Notes: generated by a model not told the origin, from the sequence alone. 64,000 nt of DNA from Sinorhizobium medicae (GCF_007827695.1 NZ_VITA01000010.1:151534-215533), one strand, 5' to 3'; positions 1 through 10,109 are shown, counted from the first letter of the stretch. Numbers and translations: made by a program.

Positions 1-27
1 ATCAACAGGACAGATGAGGCAGAGCGC

Positions 28-225
28 ATGTCCACTTCCAAGAAGACACCGGCAAGCATCCGTCAGGGCGGTCCCGGAGCCTCGCACGAAAACGCGAAGG
101 CTCCGCTGGAGATACCAAAGCCGCCGGCCGATTCCGAGCGGCGCACGCGCAGCAAGGTTTCCGGCGGCGGAGGCGAGCCTGATCGCCACCACAGTCACGA
201 TGCGAGGCGCAAAGGCGGGCACTGA
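28..225 (+). CDS. small hydrophilic protein, unknown function
   Basis: Encodes 65 residues rich in Lys, Arg, Pro, Gly and His with almost no hydrophobic core, so probably disordered. The ATG is preceded by GAGG about nine bases upstream. No domain is recognised. The next small gene starts 32 bases after its stop, so they may be cotranscribed. It could be a chance frame: the only positive signs are the ribosome-binding-like site and a consistent highly charged composition. I assign no function. Confidence 0.4.
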   Translation: MSTSKKTPASIRQGGPGASHENAKAPLEIPKPPADSERRTRSKVSGGGGEPDRHHSHDARRKGGH

Positions 226-257
226 TTGGGCGAATCGGCTCGGCTGCCACTGCATGA

Positions 258-431
258 ATGATCACGGATGAACAAATCCGGCGCATGGGCGTTCTGCTTG
301 ACCCGCAACGGGTGGAGGAGTTCGCCATGCGACGCGGTTTGCACCATCACCCCACGGTCGACCTGATCGTGTTCATCGCTGCCGTCGGACTGGTTTCGGC
401 GATCATGATCGCTTCACTGTTCTTCGGCTAG
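258..431 (+). CDS. small protein with C-terminal membrane segment
   Basis: A 57-residue frame read directly from the sequence. The first ~30 residues are polar and include a HHH stretch; the last ~25 (VDLIVFIAAVGLVSAIMIAS and on to the stop) form one hydrophobic helix, so it should be a tail-anchored inner-membrane protein. No strong Shine-Dalgarno site precedes the ATG. A RIME-like repeat begins three bases after the stop, which fits a gene end there. Function unknown. Confidence 0.5.
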   Translation: MITDEQIRRMGVLLDPQRVEEFAMRRGLHHHPTVDLIVFIAAVGLVSAIMIASLFFG

Positions 432-433
432 AT

Positions 434-541
434 CACGATGTTTTCAGGTCGGGTCGGCCTGGAAACATGGACGTCATCGCTTCCAGAGATGGAGCGGGAG
501 CGGGCGGGAAACCGCACACAGTTTTCCTCAACCCGCTCTCC
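434..541 (+). repeat. RIME1-like palindromic intergenic repeat (copy 1)
   Basis: About 108 bases that align closely by eye with 42129-42236: a left palindrome (ATGTTTTCAGGTCGG...CTGGAAACATG) followed by a right palindrome (GGAGCGGGAGCGGG...GAAAACCG-like centre...CCCGCTCTCC). Both the length and the two-palindrome layout match the Rhizobium-specific intergenic mosaic element RIME1. It lies directly downstream of a small gene. Confidence 0.7.
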
Positions 542-933
542 CGCGCTTCAGGAAAACCTGCGTGGCGGGTTCACATCCGGAAGCGCTCAATCTCGCCGCT
601 CGAATGATCGTTCTCACGCCGGCGTGCTGCGGAGGAGGCACGTTCCGCAGCGACCGACGGCGCCCCGGGAGGGGGGAGGCGGGAGGACGCCGCCCGGGTC
701 GACCCCGGCTTAGCGGAGGGACAAGAGCCGACCCGTTCTTGTGTGCACGTCGCCTTGGTCAAAGCGACGGCGCCTAACACTCAGCCCCTCGGAAGGTTCC
801 GAGAAAACGGACGATTTCGATAAATTCTCAAGCGGGAGCTTTGAATACGCTGATTCGGAACGCAGCACCGCATCTGTGCGTCCAAGTGGACGTACATAAA
901 GAAGCCTCTCCTTGTCGCATCCCCAAGGAACCA
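542..933. other. gene-free stretch, no feature seen
   Basis: About 390 bases between the repeat and the end of the iorAB operon. Short frames exist on both strands, but their composition is Arg/Pro/Gly rich as expected of random GC-rich DNA, and none has a convincing start. A locally G-rich tract near 660-690 can form a hairpin with the following GCCGCCC. I see no tRNA, promoter or mobile-element end. Confidence 0.4.
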
Positions 934-959
934 CCCGGAACTCGAGGTCGAGTTCCGGG
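934..959 (-). terminator. perfect inverted repeat after iorB, probable terminator
   Basis: CCCGGAACTCG, a four-base loop AGGT, then CGAGTTCCGGG: an 11-bp perfect stem beginning 26 bases past the iorB stop. On the transcribed strand it is followed by TGGTTCCTTGGGG rather than a run of T, so it may act with Rho or protect the 3' end instead of being a classic intrinsic terminator. Confidence 0.5.
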
Positions 960-984
960 CGTATGCGATGGGGAGGATGGGCGC

Positions 985-3195
985 TCAGGCGTTAAGCGAC
1001 TTCGCGAACGGCATGACACGTATCCGTTTGCCGAGAGCTTTGAAGGCGGCATTGGCAACTGCGGGGCCGATCGGCGGAACGCCGGGCTCGCCGATCCCCG
1101 AAGGAGGATTGGACGAGGCGACGATATGAACCTCGACCTTCGGCATCGCATCGATCCTGAGCGGCGTGTACATGTCGAAATTGCCCTGGTCGACCTTGCC
1201 ATCCGTCAGCGTGATCTCCTCGCCCAGGATGGCGCTGAGGCCAAAGCCTATTCCGCCTTCGACCTGAGCGCGCACCTGATCCGGATTGATCGCGAGACCG
1301 CAATCGACCGCAGCGACAACGCGCTCGACCTTAATGCCGTTCCCATCTGTGGAAACCTCGGCGATCTGTGCCACGACCGAACCGAAGCTCTCGGCGACCG
1401 CAACGCCGCGGAAGCGCCCTTCAGGCAGCGGTTTCTGCCATTCCGCCTTTTCCGCCGCCAGCTTGAGAACGGTTGCGTGGCGCGACTGCGGCTCCAGCAT
1501 CGAAAGGCGAAACTCCAGTGGGTCACGTCCCGCAGCCTGGGCAACTTCGTCCAGAAAGGCTTCGGCCGCGAAGGCGGTGTGTGTCGAGCCGACGGAGCGC
1601 CACCAGAGAACCGGAACGCGAACATCGGTGGTCGTGAGCCCGACCGTCTGGTTCTGAATGGCATATGGCAGATTGTTCGCCCCCTCCACAGACGTCGGGT
1701 CGACGCCGTTCTGAACCATGCCATCCCAAGCCGTTTTCGCCACGATTGACTGGCCGACGATGTGATCGCTCCAGGCGACGAGTTTGCCGTCTGCATCGAT
1801 CCCGGCTTTCAGGCGATGTACATAGGCGGGCCGATAGCGGCCGGCGCGCGTGTCTTCCTCCCGCGTCCATTGCACCTTGACCGGTGCACGGAAGCCGAGG
1901 GCCTTGGCCACATGTACGGCTTCCACCACGACGTCGCCGTCGAACACGGCACGCCGCCCGAAGCTGCCGCCGGTCTTCATGACGTTCAGTCGGACATTTT
2001 CGACCGGCACTCCGGCAATCTCGCTGGCGAGCTTCTGGTACACGTCGGGGAGCTGGTGTCCGCCCCAGATCTCGATCGTGCCGTCCTCGTTCCTGCGTGC
2101 AACCGCATTCAGGGGCTCAAGAGCGGCATGGGCCAGATAGGGGAACTCGAAGGTCGCCTCGATGACCTTGGCGGCTGCTGCGAAGGCAGCCTCGGCGTCG
2201 CCGTCCTTGCGCGCGAAGGCCGCCGGCGTCTTGCCCGCGAGGTCGCGGTAGGTGGACATCAGCTCCGCCGTCCCCCGCTTTTCGGCGCCGGACTCGTCCC
2301 ATTCGACGGTTACCGCTTCACGGCCCTTGATTGCCGCCCACATATGCTCGCCGACCACCGCAATGCCGCGTGGCGTTTCCACCACGTCCACCACGCCCTT
2401 GATGGCGCGGGCGGCCGAAGCATCGAAGGACTTGGCTTTGGCGCCGAAGAGGGGCGGGTGAATCATCACTGCCGTCAGCATTCCCGGCAGCTTGACATCG
2501 ATGGTGTATTGCTCGGTCCCGTTTGCCTTGCGGGCACTGTCGAAGCGCTTCAGTTCGGCATTGCCGATAAATTTCCAGGCGCTCGGTTCCTTGAGCTTCA
2601 CGTCGGCCGGCACCGGCATCGTCGTCGCCTTGGCGGCGTACGCGCCGAAACCACCGCTCTTGCCCGACGGATGGGAAAGAACGCCGTTCTCGACGGTGAT
2701 CTCCGCGGCGTCCACCTTCCATTCCGCTGCAGCAGCGGCAATGAGCATGGCTCGGGCGGCGGCACCAGCCTTGCGGTAGCGCTCCCATGAGGTCGACATG
2801 GATGTCGAGCCCCCGGTACCCTGCATGGTACCTCCAAAGGCGATATTGCCGTAGGCCGGGATGTTGCCGGCGGCTCCCTTGACGTCGATCGTGGACCAGT
2901 CGGCGTCCAACTCCTCCGCCACCAGCGTGGCAATGCCGTTATATGAGCCCTGGCCCATCTCGAACTGCGACGAGAGAATGGTGACCTTCCCATCCCCGCC
3001 GATCGTCAGATATGGGGAAAACGCATGTGAATCATTCCCCGCTTGCGCTTCGCCCGCAAGGGCCGGCGAAGCGGATAGGAGCCGGTACCCAACGGCGATG
3101 CCGGTGCCGGCGGCAAGCGCACCGAGCAGGAATTGGCGGCGCGAGGCTTCGACGCGAGCGGGAAGGGCCATCGATTGCATTAGTTTCGGTATCAT
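985..3195 (-). CDS. molybdopterin-binding oxidoreductase large subunit, IorB type
   Basis: A 736-residue protein of the xanthine dehydrogenase/aldehyde oxidase molybdenum-cofactor family, subtype of isoquinoline 1-oxidoreductase beta subunit, which hydroxylates N-heterocycles or oxidises aldehydes. The N-terminus has a twin-arginine signal ([13 protein letters not shown], residues ~18-30), so the folded holoenzyme is exported to the periplasm. Family motifs seen include [24 protein letters not shown] and the C-terminal [15 protein letters not shown]. The start at 3195 is chosen because it lies one base after the iorA stop and gives the Tat signal; upstream in-frame codons overlap iorA. No FAD subunit or cytochrome is adjacent, so the physiological electron acceptor is not evident. 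The substrate cannot be told from sequence. Confidence 0.88.
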   Translation of the reverse strand: MIPKLMQSMALPARVEASRRQFLLGALAAGTGIAVGYRLLSASPALAGEAQAGNDSHAFSPYLTIGGDGKVTILSSQFEMGQGSYNGIATLVAEELDADWSTIDVKGAAGNIPAYGNIAFGGTMQGTGGSTSMSTSWERYRKAGAAARAMLIAAAAAEWKVDAAEITVENGVLSHPSGKSGGFGAYAAKATTMPVPADVKLKEPSAWKFIGNAELKRFDSARKANGTEQYTIDVKLPGMLTAVMIHPPLFGAKAKSFDASAARAIKGVVDVVETPRGIAVVGEHMWAAIKGREAVTVEWDESGAEKRGTAELMSTYRDLAGKTPAAFARKDGDAEAAFAAAAKVIEATFEFPYLAHAALEPLNAVARRNEDGTIEIWGGHQLPDVYQKLASEIAGVPVENVRLNVMKTGGSFGRRAVFDGDVVVEAVHVAKALGFRAPVKVQWTREEDTRAGRYRPAYVHRLKAGIDADGKLVAWSDHIVGQSIVAKTAWDGMVQNGVDPTSVEGANNLPYAIQNQTVGLTTTDVRVPVLWWRSVGSTHTAFAAEAFLDEVAQAAGRDPLEFRLSMLEPQSRHATVLKLAAEKAEWQKPLPEGRFRGVAVAESFGSVVAQIAEVSTDGNGIKVERVVAAVDCGLAINPDQVRAQVEGGIGFGLSAILGEEITLTDGKVDQGNFDMYTPLRIDAMPKVEVHIVASSNPPSGIGEPGVPPIGPAVANAAFKALGKRIRVMPFAKSLNA

Positions 3196-3196
3196 A

Positions 3197-3655
3197 TCAG
3201 GCCTCCAGACGCTTCGCGGCTTCGTGAATACCCGCGCGGATACGGTGATAGGTGGCGCACCGACAGAGATTGCCGGACATAGCGGCATCGATGTCCGTGT
3301 CGGTCGGCTTCGGATTGCTGGCCAAAAGGTCCGTTGCGGACATGATCTGGCCGGACTGACAGTAGCCACATTGGGGCACGTCCAGTTCGGCCCAAACGGA
3401 TTGCACCGTTTCGGCGACCTTCCCCTTCAGGCCCTCGATCGTCGTCACTTCAGCTCCGTCGATGTCGCCGATGAAGGTTTGACAGGACCGCGTCGGCGAG
3501 CCGTCGACATAGACAGTGCAGGCGCCGCATTGCGCCATGCCGCAGCCGAACTTCGTGCCCGTTAAACCGACGAGGTCGCGGATCGCCCACAGGAGCGGCA
3601 TGTCCGCCTCTGCTTCGATCGCGTGTTCGACGCCGTTGATCTTGATATTCACCAT
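3197..3655 (-). CDS. [2Fe-2S] iron-sulfur subunit, IorA type
   Basis: A 152-residue small subunit that passes electrons from the molybdenum site of its partner through two [2Fe-2S] clusters. The plant-ferredoxin-like cluster ligands are C38, C43, C46 and C58; the helical second domain supplies C96, C99, C131 and C133 (CGYCQSGQ and [11 protein letters not shown]). The length is typical of the family. It has no signal peptide, as expected if it travels with the Tat signal of the large subunit. It is first in a two-gene operon, one base before iorB. An AraC-family gene lies upstream on the same strand, separated by a palindromic repeat. Confidence 0.92.
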   Translation of the reverse strand: MVNIKINGVEHAIEAEADMPLLWAIRDLVGLTGTKFGCGMAQCGACTVYVDGSPTRSCQTFIGDIDGAEVTTIEGLKGKVAETVQSVWAELDVPQCGYCQSGQIMSATDLLASNPKPTDTDIDAAMSGNLCRCATYHRIRAGIHEAAKRLEA

Positions 3656-3718
3656 GGTGTTTTTCCTCGCGTTGCGGCGCGTTAATGCGGAATGCCGCGA
3701 ACATTCGCCGGACTGCCG

Positions 3719-3817
3719 CTGGAGCGGGATGAGAAGATGACTGCGGTTTTCGCCCGCACCCCGCTCGAACTTTGGGATAGATCACGTTCATAATTCAGGA
3801 TGATGGCCTAAGATCAT
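3719..3817 (-). repeat. RIME1-like repeat (copy 2, inverted)
   Basis: Read on the minus strand it matches the other copies: a left part with GAACGTGATC, then GAGCGGGGTGCGGGCGAAAA pairing with CTTCTCATCCCGCTCC. It sits between the AraC gene and iorA, so it may separate their transcription. Edges are approximate because the left palindrome is diverged. Confidence 0.6.
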
Positions 3818-3946
3818 GAGCGAGATCCGGAGCTTAGAAGACCATCTCGCAGGCTGATAGATTCGATCCTGCCGAATTATTGCCCATTCCTGCCAGGTTA
3901 ACGGGATCGTGATCAGGACGTCGGCGTCGTGGGCGGTGGAATTGCT

Positions 3947-4903
3947 CTAACCTGCAGGGCTCCGCCTGGTCGAATCGTTAGAATTCAGGATCGCCCTTAT
4001 GTCGCGCAGCGGCGGATGGCCGAAGGCGCGGCGGTACTCGCGGTTGAACTGGGTCGGGCTCTCGTAGCCGACGCGCAGTGCCGCCGTCGCCGCATCGAGC
4101 GACTGGGAAAGCATCAGTTCCCGGGCATGATGCAGTCTGAGGTGCTTTTGAAACTGCAGCGGGCTCATTGCAGTCATTGCGCGGAAGTGATGATGCAGCG
4201 TGGAGACGCCCATATTGGCGATTTCGGCGAGTTCTTCCACGCGCAGCTGTTTGGTGTAGTTTTCCTTCAGCCATGCGACCGCCTTGGCCACGCGATTGCT
4301 GTTCGTGCCCGCAAGCGCGAAGCGACGAAGCCTCGCTCCCTGTTCGCCGGTGAGGAGCCGGTAGATGATCTCGTTCTGGATGTGGCCAGCCAGGAAAGGT
4401 ATGTCTGCGGGCGCGCCGGCAAGCGAGATCAGCCGGAACAGCGCATCGAAAAGCTCGCAAGTCGCAGTGCCTACAGCCACGCCCAGGTCGCGCTCGGGAA
4501 GGTCGGTCGGATGTATGTCGTGATCGGCTATGATGCGCCGGACTTTCTCCATGTCCAGGCGTAGCGCCGCTGCGACATAGGGCTCCCTTTCGCTCGCCGC
4601 GCAGATCTGCCCGGTCACGGGCAGGCCGATAGCCGTCAGGAAGAAACAGCCTTCATCGTAGACCATCGTCTCGTTGCCGACGCGGACATTCTTGCTTCCC
4701 TTGATGATGAAGGAGAGGCTTGGCTCGTAAACGCTCGAAAAGGGACCGGCGGGCTGGATGATGCGATAGAGCGAGAGACCCGGGATGGGGTGCTCGAAAG
4801 AAAGTCCGTCCCAGGGCAACTTCGACAATCTGTCGAGAATCTGCGCGCGGAGCGGCGCCGTTTCTTCGCGCAGATTCCGCTGCGGGAACATGATGGTGCT
4901 CAT
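3947..4903 (-). CDS. AraC family transcriptional regulator
   Basis: 318 residues with an N-terminal AraC-type cupin/ligand domain (residues ~20-190, including YEPSLSFIIKGSKNVRVGNE) and a C-terminal pair of helix-turn-helix motifs (about 210-310, with VEELAEIANMGVSTLHHHF and the second-helix signature GYESPTQFNREYRRAFGHPP). The first motif resembles the AraC_N family seen in regulators beside oxidoreductases. I chose the start at 4903 because GGAG sits about eight bases upstream; an in-frame ATG 33 bases earlier is possible. It lies between the efflux operon and iorAB on the same strand and could control either; iorAB is the more usual partner. Ligand unknown. Confidence 0.85.
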   Translation of the reverse strand: MSTIMFPQRNLREETAPLRAQILDRLSKLPWDGLSFEHPIPGLSLYRIIQPAGPFSSVYEPSLSFIIKGSKNVRVGNETMVYDEGCFFLTAIGLPVTGQICAASEREPYVAAALRLDMEKVRRIIADHDIHPTDLPERDLGVAVGTATCELFDALFRLISLAGAPADIPFLAGHIQNEIIYRLLTGEQGARLRRFALAGTNSNRVAKAVAWLKENYTKQLRVEELAEIANMGVSTLHHHFRAMTAMSPLQFQKHLRLHHARELMLSQSLDAATAALRVGYESPTQFNREYRRAFGHPPLRDIRAILNSNDSTRRSPAG

Positions 4904-5031
4904 TCCCTGCTCCTCGCTCCTTGCTTTGGCCTTCACCTATGATCGCAGATTGAATCTGAAATTACATTATCACATTTTTTTGATTCCGACAGAAATAGGC
5001 AAGACCTCGGCGTGCCACGCCCCGGCAGAAG

Positions 5032-8000
5032 TCATTCCGCCGCCAGCGGCGCCGGATAGGGCGTGGAGTCTTCGTCGGCATCTCCTTGCGCGGCCGCCGG
5101 CCCCGGGGCCGTCTTGCGCGCTTTCGGTTCCTTTCCGAAGAAGAGCGCATAGGCGGCCGGCAGCACGACGATCGTCAAAACGGTTGCCACCAGGATACCG
5201 CCCATCATCGCATAGGCGAGCGGTCCCCAGAACACGCCGCGAGAGATCGGGATCAATGCCAGCACCGCGGTGAGCGCGGTGAGCGTGATAGGCCGGAAGC
5301 GGCGCACCGCCGCACCGATGATCGCCTCGTAACGCTCCATCCCGGCCGCGATATCCTGGTCGATCTGGTCCACGAGAATGATCGAGTTGCGGATGATGAT
5401 GCCGAGCAGCGCGATAACGCCGAGGATGGCGACGAAGCCGAAGGGCGCTCCGCTGATGAGCAGCGCAGCTGCGGCGCCGATGATCCCGAGCGGACCGGTC
5501 GCGAGCACCAGCATCGCCTTGCCGAAGTGCTGGAGCTGCACCATCAGAAGGATGACGATGACCACCAGCATGATCGGCGCCTTGGCCGCGATCGAGGCCT
5601 GGCTTTCGGCACTGTCCTCGGCGCCACCCTGGATCTCCACCTTGTAGGCCGGCGGGAGACTGTCTCTCAGTCCCCTGAGTTCGTCGAAGAGCTTCATCGC
5701 GACGTCGTTCGACTGCACGCCGTCGGGGAGCGTTGCGCGCACGGTGATTGTGGGGAGCCGGTCGCGCCGCCACTCGACCCCCTGTTCCATCACGGGCACG
5801 ACCTTGGCGACCTGCGATACGGGGACGAAGCCACCGAAGTCGGTGGGCACATACACCGACTGGACCGCGGAGAGCAGATGGCGATTGCCGCCGGGCTCTC
5901 GCGCCACGATCGAGACCGCCTCTTCTCCGTCCCGGAAGCTGTCCAGCGGAACGCCGGACATTGCCGCTTGCAGCATCTGGCGGATACGTTGCGAGGTGAT
6001 GCCGAGGGCACGGGCGCGGTCCTGGTCGATCACAAGCTTCATCGCCGGCACAGGCTCCAGCCAGTCATCATGAATGGCGCCGAGCAATGGATTTTCCCGA
6101 AATTTCGCCTTCACTTCGTTGGCGATGCGGCGCACTTCTTCGCGGTCGGGCCCCATCACCCGCATCTGCACCGGCCAGCCGGTCGGCGGTCCCAGGAACA
6201 ATCGGTCGACTTTGGTACGGATCGAAGGGAATTCCTCGGCAAGCACCGTTCGCAACTTGCCGATCAGCCTCTCGCGGGCTGGTTCGTCCTTCGCCATGAC
6301 GAGGAGCTGCGCGAAGTTCGGGTTGCGAAGCTGCTGGTCGAGGGGCAGGAAGAAGCGCGGCGCGCCTTCTCCGATATAGGTGGCGATGAAGCGCTTGTCC
6401 TTATCGTCCATCAATCGTTGCTCGAGCGCCTTTGCCTGCTTTTCCACTTCCTTGATGCTCGTTCCTTCTGGCAGCCAGAGGTCGACCAGGATTTCGGGTC
6501 GCGAGGATTGCGGGAAGAAGTTCTTCGGAATGAACTGGAACCCCCAGAGGCTCGTCATGAAAATGGCGAGCGTCATCAGGAGAACAGTGATGCGGTGGCG
6601 CACTGCCCAGCCGACGGTTGACCTCAGGCGACGATAGAAGCGCGTATCGAAGACGTCGTGATGGGTGCCGGCGTGGTGGCGCTGCTTCAGGATCATGTAG
6701 CCGAGCCAGGGGGTGAAGTAGACGGCCACAAACCAGGAGACCACAAGGGCAATACCGACGACATAGAAGAGCGAACGGACATATTCGCCGGCGGTCGATT
6801 GCGCGAAGCCGACAGGGATAAAGCCGGCGGTGGTGATCAGGGTGCCGGTCAGCATGGGAAAAGCGGTCGAGGAATAGGCGAAGCTCGCCGCATCAATCTT
6901 TTCCAGCCCTTCTTCGAGTTTTCGCTCCATCATCTCGATCACGATCATGGCGTCGTCGACGAGCAGGCCGAGAGCGATGATCAGAGCTCCGAGCGAGATG
7001 CGCTGCAGGTCGATGCCGAGTTCGTACATGATCGCAAAAGTGGCTGCGAGCACGAGCGGAATGGCGATCGCGATCACCAGACCGGAGCGCCAGCCGATCG
7101 ACAGGAAGGAGACTACGAGGACGATGATCAGCGCTTCGACAAGCGCGTGGCTGAATTCGCTTATCGCTTCGGTGACGACCTCCGGCTGATTGGAGACCTG
7201 ATCGACCGACACGCCATAAGGAAGGGCGGACTCGAATCGATCGTAGGTAGCCTCGACCGCGTTGCCGACGTCCGTGACGTTGAAACCCTTCGCCATAACG
7301 ACGCCGATCTGGACGCTGTCGTGGCCGTTGAAACGGAATTTCCGGGAATAGGGGTCTTCCAGACCGGAAGTAACCGTCGCGATGTCGCCGAGCCGAATGG
7401 TCCTGTCTCCCGCCCTTAGCCGAAGCTCACGGATGTCTTCGGCCTCGGTGACGCCGCCTTCAACCGAGATGCGAACCGAGCGCGTGCCCGTATCGACGGA
7501 ACCCGCGTGATCGACATTGTTCTGGCCGGCAATGGCATCGCGCAGGTCGTTGAGCGTCAGGCCGCGTTCGGCGAGCGCCTTGGAGGAGACGTCGATGAAA
7601 ATCTTCTCCGGCTGGTCGCCGAGGATCACCACCTTCTCGACACCTGGCGTCGTCAGCAGCATGTCACGGCCTTCGATCGCGAAGCGCCTCAGCTCCGGAT
7701 AGCTGAAGCCGTCGCCGCTGATCGAATGCAAGGTGATGAAGGTGTCACCGAATTCGTCGTTGAAATAGGGGCCGAGCACGCCTTCGGGCAGCTCGTTGGC
7801 TATGTCGCCCACCTTCTTGCGCACCTGATAGAACGCGTCGGCGACCTCGTCTGCGTTGGTGTCGCCCTCGATCTGGACGGTGATGATGGCGCTGCCGGCG
7901 CGCGTATAGGAGCGGACGAAATCGAGGTGCGGCGTTTCCTGCAGCTTGCGCTCTATCTTGTTGACGACCTGGTCTTCCATTTCCTGGATGGATGCTCCTG

Positions 8001-8184
8001 GCCATACGGCTTGCACCACCATGACGCGGAACGTGAATTCCGGATCCTCGCGTTGTCCCATGCGCAGGAGCCCGAGGGCGCCTGTGATGATGATCAGCGC
8101 CAGGAGGAAGCGCGCGATGCTCGGATGCCCGATCGCCCAGCGCGAAAGATTGAACGGTTTCCTGTCCTCTGTGGAGGCTTGCAT
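5032..8184 (-). CDS. RND family multidrug efflux inner-membrane transporter
   Basis: 1050 residues, the normal length for the AcrB/HAE1-like proton-driven pump. It has one helix near residues 20-40, a large periplasmic loop, a helix bundle from ~330, another large periplasmic loop and a final bundle to ~1020. Charged residues in the transmembrane relay are visible (GLLVDDAMIVIEM). The C-terminus is a short Ala/Pro/acidic tail. It follows its adaptor gene by 28 bases, so pump and adaptor are one operon (TetR-adaptor-pump all on the minus strand). No outer-membrane TolC-like gene is present, so it must borrow one encoded elsewhere. Divergence from AcrB suggests the family often annotated as acriflavin resistance or metal/organic efflux; the substrate is unknown. 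Confidence 0.93.
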   Translation of the reverse strand: MQASTEDRKPFNLSRWAIGHPSIARFLLALIIITGALGLLRMGQREDPEFTFRVMVVQAVWPGASIQEMEDQVVNKIERKLQETPHLDFVRSYTRAGSAIITVQIEGDTNADEVADAFYQVRKKVGDIANELPEGVLGPYFNDEFGDTFITLHSISGDGFSYPELRRFAIEGRDMLLTTPGVEKVVILGDQPEKIFIDVSSKALAERGLTLNDLRDAIAGQNNVDHAGSVDTGTRSVRISVEGGVTEAEDIRELRLRAGDRTIRLGDIATVTSGLEDPYSRKFRFNGHDSVQIGVVMAKGFNVTDVGNAVEATYDRFESALPYGVSVDQVSNQPEVVTEAISEFSHALVEALIIVLVVSFLSIGWRSGLVIAIAIPLVLAATFAIMYELGIDLQRISLGALIIALGLLVDDAMIVIEMMERKLEEGLEKIDAASFAYSSTAFPMLTGTLITTAGFIPVGFAQSTAGEYVRSLFYVVGIALVVSWFVAVYFTPWLGYMILKQRHHAGTHHDVFDTRFYRRLRSTVGWAVRHRITVLLMTLAIFMTSLWGFQFIPKNFFPQSSRPEILVDLWLPEGTSIKEVEKQAKALEQRLMDDKDKRFIATYIGEGAPRFFLPLDQQLRNPNFAQLLVMAKDEPARERLIGKLRTVLAEEFPSIRTKVDRLFLGPPTGWPVQMRVMGPDREEVRRIANEVKAKFRENPLLGAIHDDWLEPVPAMKLVIDQDRARALGITSQRIRQMLQAAMSGVPLDSFRDGEEAVSIVAREPGGNRHLLSAVQSVYVPTDFGGFVPVSQVAKVVPVMEQGVEWRRDRLPTITVRATLPDGVQSNDVAMKLFDELRGLRDSLPPAYKVEIQGGAEDSAESQASIAAKAPIMLVVIVILLMVQLQHFGKAMLVLATGPLGIIGAAAALLISGAPFGFVAILGVIALLGIIIRNSIILVDQIDQDIAAGMERYEAIIGAAVRRFRPITLTALTAVLALIPISRGVFWGPLAYAMMGGILVATVLTIVVLPAAYALFFGKEPKARKTAPGPAAAQGDADEDSTPYPAPLAAE

Positions 8185-8212
8185 GGCCGTAGTCCCGTTC
8201 TATCGGTGGAGG

Positions 8213-9367
8213 TTAGCGGAGGAGTTCGGGCGTTTCGGCCCGGGCGGACTGTTGCTCGGCCGATTGCTGTTCGTCCGCCTGCAGCCTCACTTTCAGATCC
8301 TCGGCCATGAATTGTGTGCCCGCGGCAACAACGAGGTCGCCGGCGCCGAGGCCCTCGACGACGCGCACGCCGTTATCGGCGAAGTCGGCAAGCTTGACCG
8401 GGCGTGCATGGACGGTCGAGAAGTCACGATCAACGATCCAGACGATATTCTGGCCATCCTTCTTCGACAGCGCACTCAGCGGGATGGAAAAGAGCGGCGC
8501 CGAGCTTCCTGCAGTCGCCTCGACCGTCGCCGTCATGCCGAGGAGCACGCGCTCGTCTTTCGGCAGGCCGACGCGCACCGAAAAGGTGCGTGAGCGCGGG
8601 TCGGCGCTGCCGGAAACTTCGCGCACATGGCCGTCGAGCACGAGCATGTCGTCCGACCAGAAACGCGCCTGCACCGGTTTGCCCGGCCTGAATTCGGCGA
8701 TGTCGATTTCGGGCACCGCGACTTCGACTTCCTTCTCCCCGTCGACTGCGACAGTCACGACGGGCGTTCCGGTGCCGACGACCTGGCCTATATCGGCGTT
8801 TACGGCCGTGACGATGCCGTTCTGGTCGGCCTTGAGGTCCGTATAGTTTACCTGGTTCTTCGCCTGGCTGAGCGACGATGCCGCGGCGTCGCGCGTTGAG
8901 ACCGCCTGATCGTAAAGTAGGGTTGCCTGATCGAGCTGGGCCTGTGAGGAGAAGGATTTGTTGAAAAGCTGTTCGGCTCTGAGCTTCGCAAGCCCCGTCG
9001 TCTGCACCTGCTTTTCGGCCGCGAGCAGACTTGCCTCGGCGCTCCGCACCGCAAGCTGATAGTCGGTGGCGTCGACGCGGGCGAGAACATCACCTGGTTC
9101 AACCCTATCGCCGATATTGACGAGGCGCTCGGTGATCTTGCCGCCCACACGGAAGCCCAGATTCATTTCCGTGCGCGCTCTTACCGAGCCGGAATAGTGG
9201 AGCTCCCTTGGCTTGCCCGCCGCGGCTATCTCCACGACCTTGACCGGCCGTATCACTTCCTTCGTCTCGGCCTTTTCTTCCGTGCAGCCGGAGAGAACGG
9301 CGCCAAGCAGGATCAGGCTCAGGAGACTGGAGACAGACGGTCGGTTGAGGGCACTTCGTGAAAACAT
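8213..9367 (-). CDS. RND efflux periplasmic adaptor, lipoprotein
   Basis: 384 residues of the HlyD/AcrA membrane-fusion family. The start at 9367 gives a lipoprotein signal ending LLGAVLSGC, so the mature protein is acylated and anchored in the inner membrane facing the periplasm. It has the expected barrel-sandwich/lipoyl halves (FRVGGKITERLVNIGDRV and later NGIVTAVNADIGQVV), a coiled-coil hairpin at ~100-160 and C-terminal beta-barrel domains. An upstream in-frame extension to 9586 overlaps the TetR gene and lacks signal-peptide logic, so I rejected it. It links the adjacent pump to an outer-membrane channel. Confidence 0.9.
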   Translation of the reverse strand: MFSRSALNRPSVSSLLSLILLGAVLSGCTEEKAETKEVIRPVKVVEIAAAGKPRELHYSGSVRARTEMNLGFRVGGKITERLVNIGDRVEPGDVLARVDATDYQLAVRSAEASLLAAEKQVQTTGLAKLRAEQLFNKSFSSQAQLDQATLLYDQAVSTRDAAASSLSQAKNQVNYTDLKADQNGIVTAVNADIGQVVGTGTPVVTVAVDGEKEVEVAVPEIDIAEFRPGKPVQARFWSDDMLVLDGHVREVSGSADPRSRTFSVRVGLPKDERVLLGMTATVEATAGSSAPLFSIPLSALSKKDGQNIVWIVDRDFSTVHARPVKLADFADNGVRVVEGLGAGDLVVAAGTQFMAEDLKVRLQADEQQSAEQQSARAETPELLR

Positions 9368-9462
9368 CGCTCTTACTCTCTCTGGCCGCTCTGCGGCGGC
9401 TGGACGTTCTTTCTGTGCATGAAGTCGCGCCAAAACCGCTCCGCATGTCCGGGTGACTTGCG

Positions 9463-10068
9463 CTATTTCCTCAGCGCCCGGATGGCGAACTCGATCAGCT
9501 CCTCCGGAGTGGCGCGGTTTTCCTTGGCAAGACACTGGGCGACGATCTGCGGATGACAGAGGGTCACGAGGCTGGCGCCGAAGCATCTGGCTGCCACCGC
9601 TGGGTCCGTATCCACGAACTCTCCGGCTTCGATCCCTTCGCGAATAATGCCTGCGAGGAGGTCGTCGAGACGGCTGATATGCTTTTCGATGACGTGCCAG
9701 TTGTGTTCGATCGCGACGACGACCATCTCATGCACTTTCTTTTCGTCGAGCATCGTCTCGACGGTGAGTTTGTGCTGACCCTGCGCATAACGCCTCAGCC
9801 GCTCTGAAGCGCTGAGAGGCAGGTGCGCGATGTCATGGGCCTGCTGATAGCTTGCTCCGAGCATGCGCGAGCAGAGCGCCTGATGGATCTCCGTTTTCGA
9901 CGCGAAGAAGCGGTAGATGTTCGCCGGCGACATATCGAGCTCGCGCGCGATGTCGGCGACGTTTGTTTTGGCATAGCCGTAATGGCGGAACAGTCGCTCG
10001 GCGGCGTCGAGAATCCGCGTGACGTTTTCCTGTCTGGTTGCATCGATGCTGTCAGTTAGATCGCTCAT
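9463..10068 (-). CDS. TetR/AcrR family repressor of the RND operon
   Basis: 201 residues. The N-terminal helix-turn-helix (VADIARELDMSPANIYRFFA, residues ~37-57) is characteristic; the C-terminal domain resembles the TetR_C types that bind efflux substrates. It is first in the minus-strand set, 95 bases before the adaptor gene. A 7-bp perfect inverted repeat lies 20 bases upstream of its start, which is the normal arrangement for autorepression. The apionate operon starts divergently on the other side. Confidence 0.9.
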   Translation of the reverse strand: MSDLTDSIDATRQENVTRILDAAERLFRHYGYAKTNVADIARELDMSPANIYRFFASKTEIHQALCSRMLGASYQQAHDIAHLPLSASERLRRYAQGQHKLTVETMLDEKKVHEMVVVAIEHNWHVIEKHISRLDDLLAGIIREGIEAGEFVDTDPAVAARCFGASLVTLCHPQIVAQCLAKENRATPEELIEFAIRALRK

Positions 10069-10087
10069 CCTGTCTCCTGATGATGAG

Positions 10088-10109
10088 TGACGAATTTTGA
10101 ATTTCGTCA
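10088..10109. promoter_or_regulatory. candidate TetR operator (TGACGAA-N8-TTCGTCA)
   Basis: A perfect seven-base inverted repeat with an eight-base AT-rich spacer, just upstream of the TetR start at 10068. Position and symmetry fit autoregulation and control of the downstream efflux operon. Binding is inferred. Confidence 0.6.

Noticed and set aside
438..713. 91-codon frame after the second small gene
   Set aside because: Its first third is the RIME-like repeat and the rest is low-complexity GC-rich sequence.
841..1749. 302-codon open frame on the plus strand
   Set aside because: Antisense to the iorB gene and without any recognisable domain.
5086..6621. 511-codon open frame on the plus strand
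   Set aside because: It is entirely antisense to the RND pump gene, and its His/Arg/Asp-rich composition is that of a GC-rich shadow frame.
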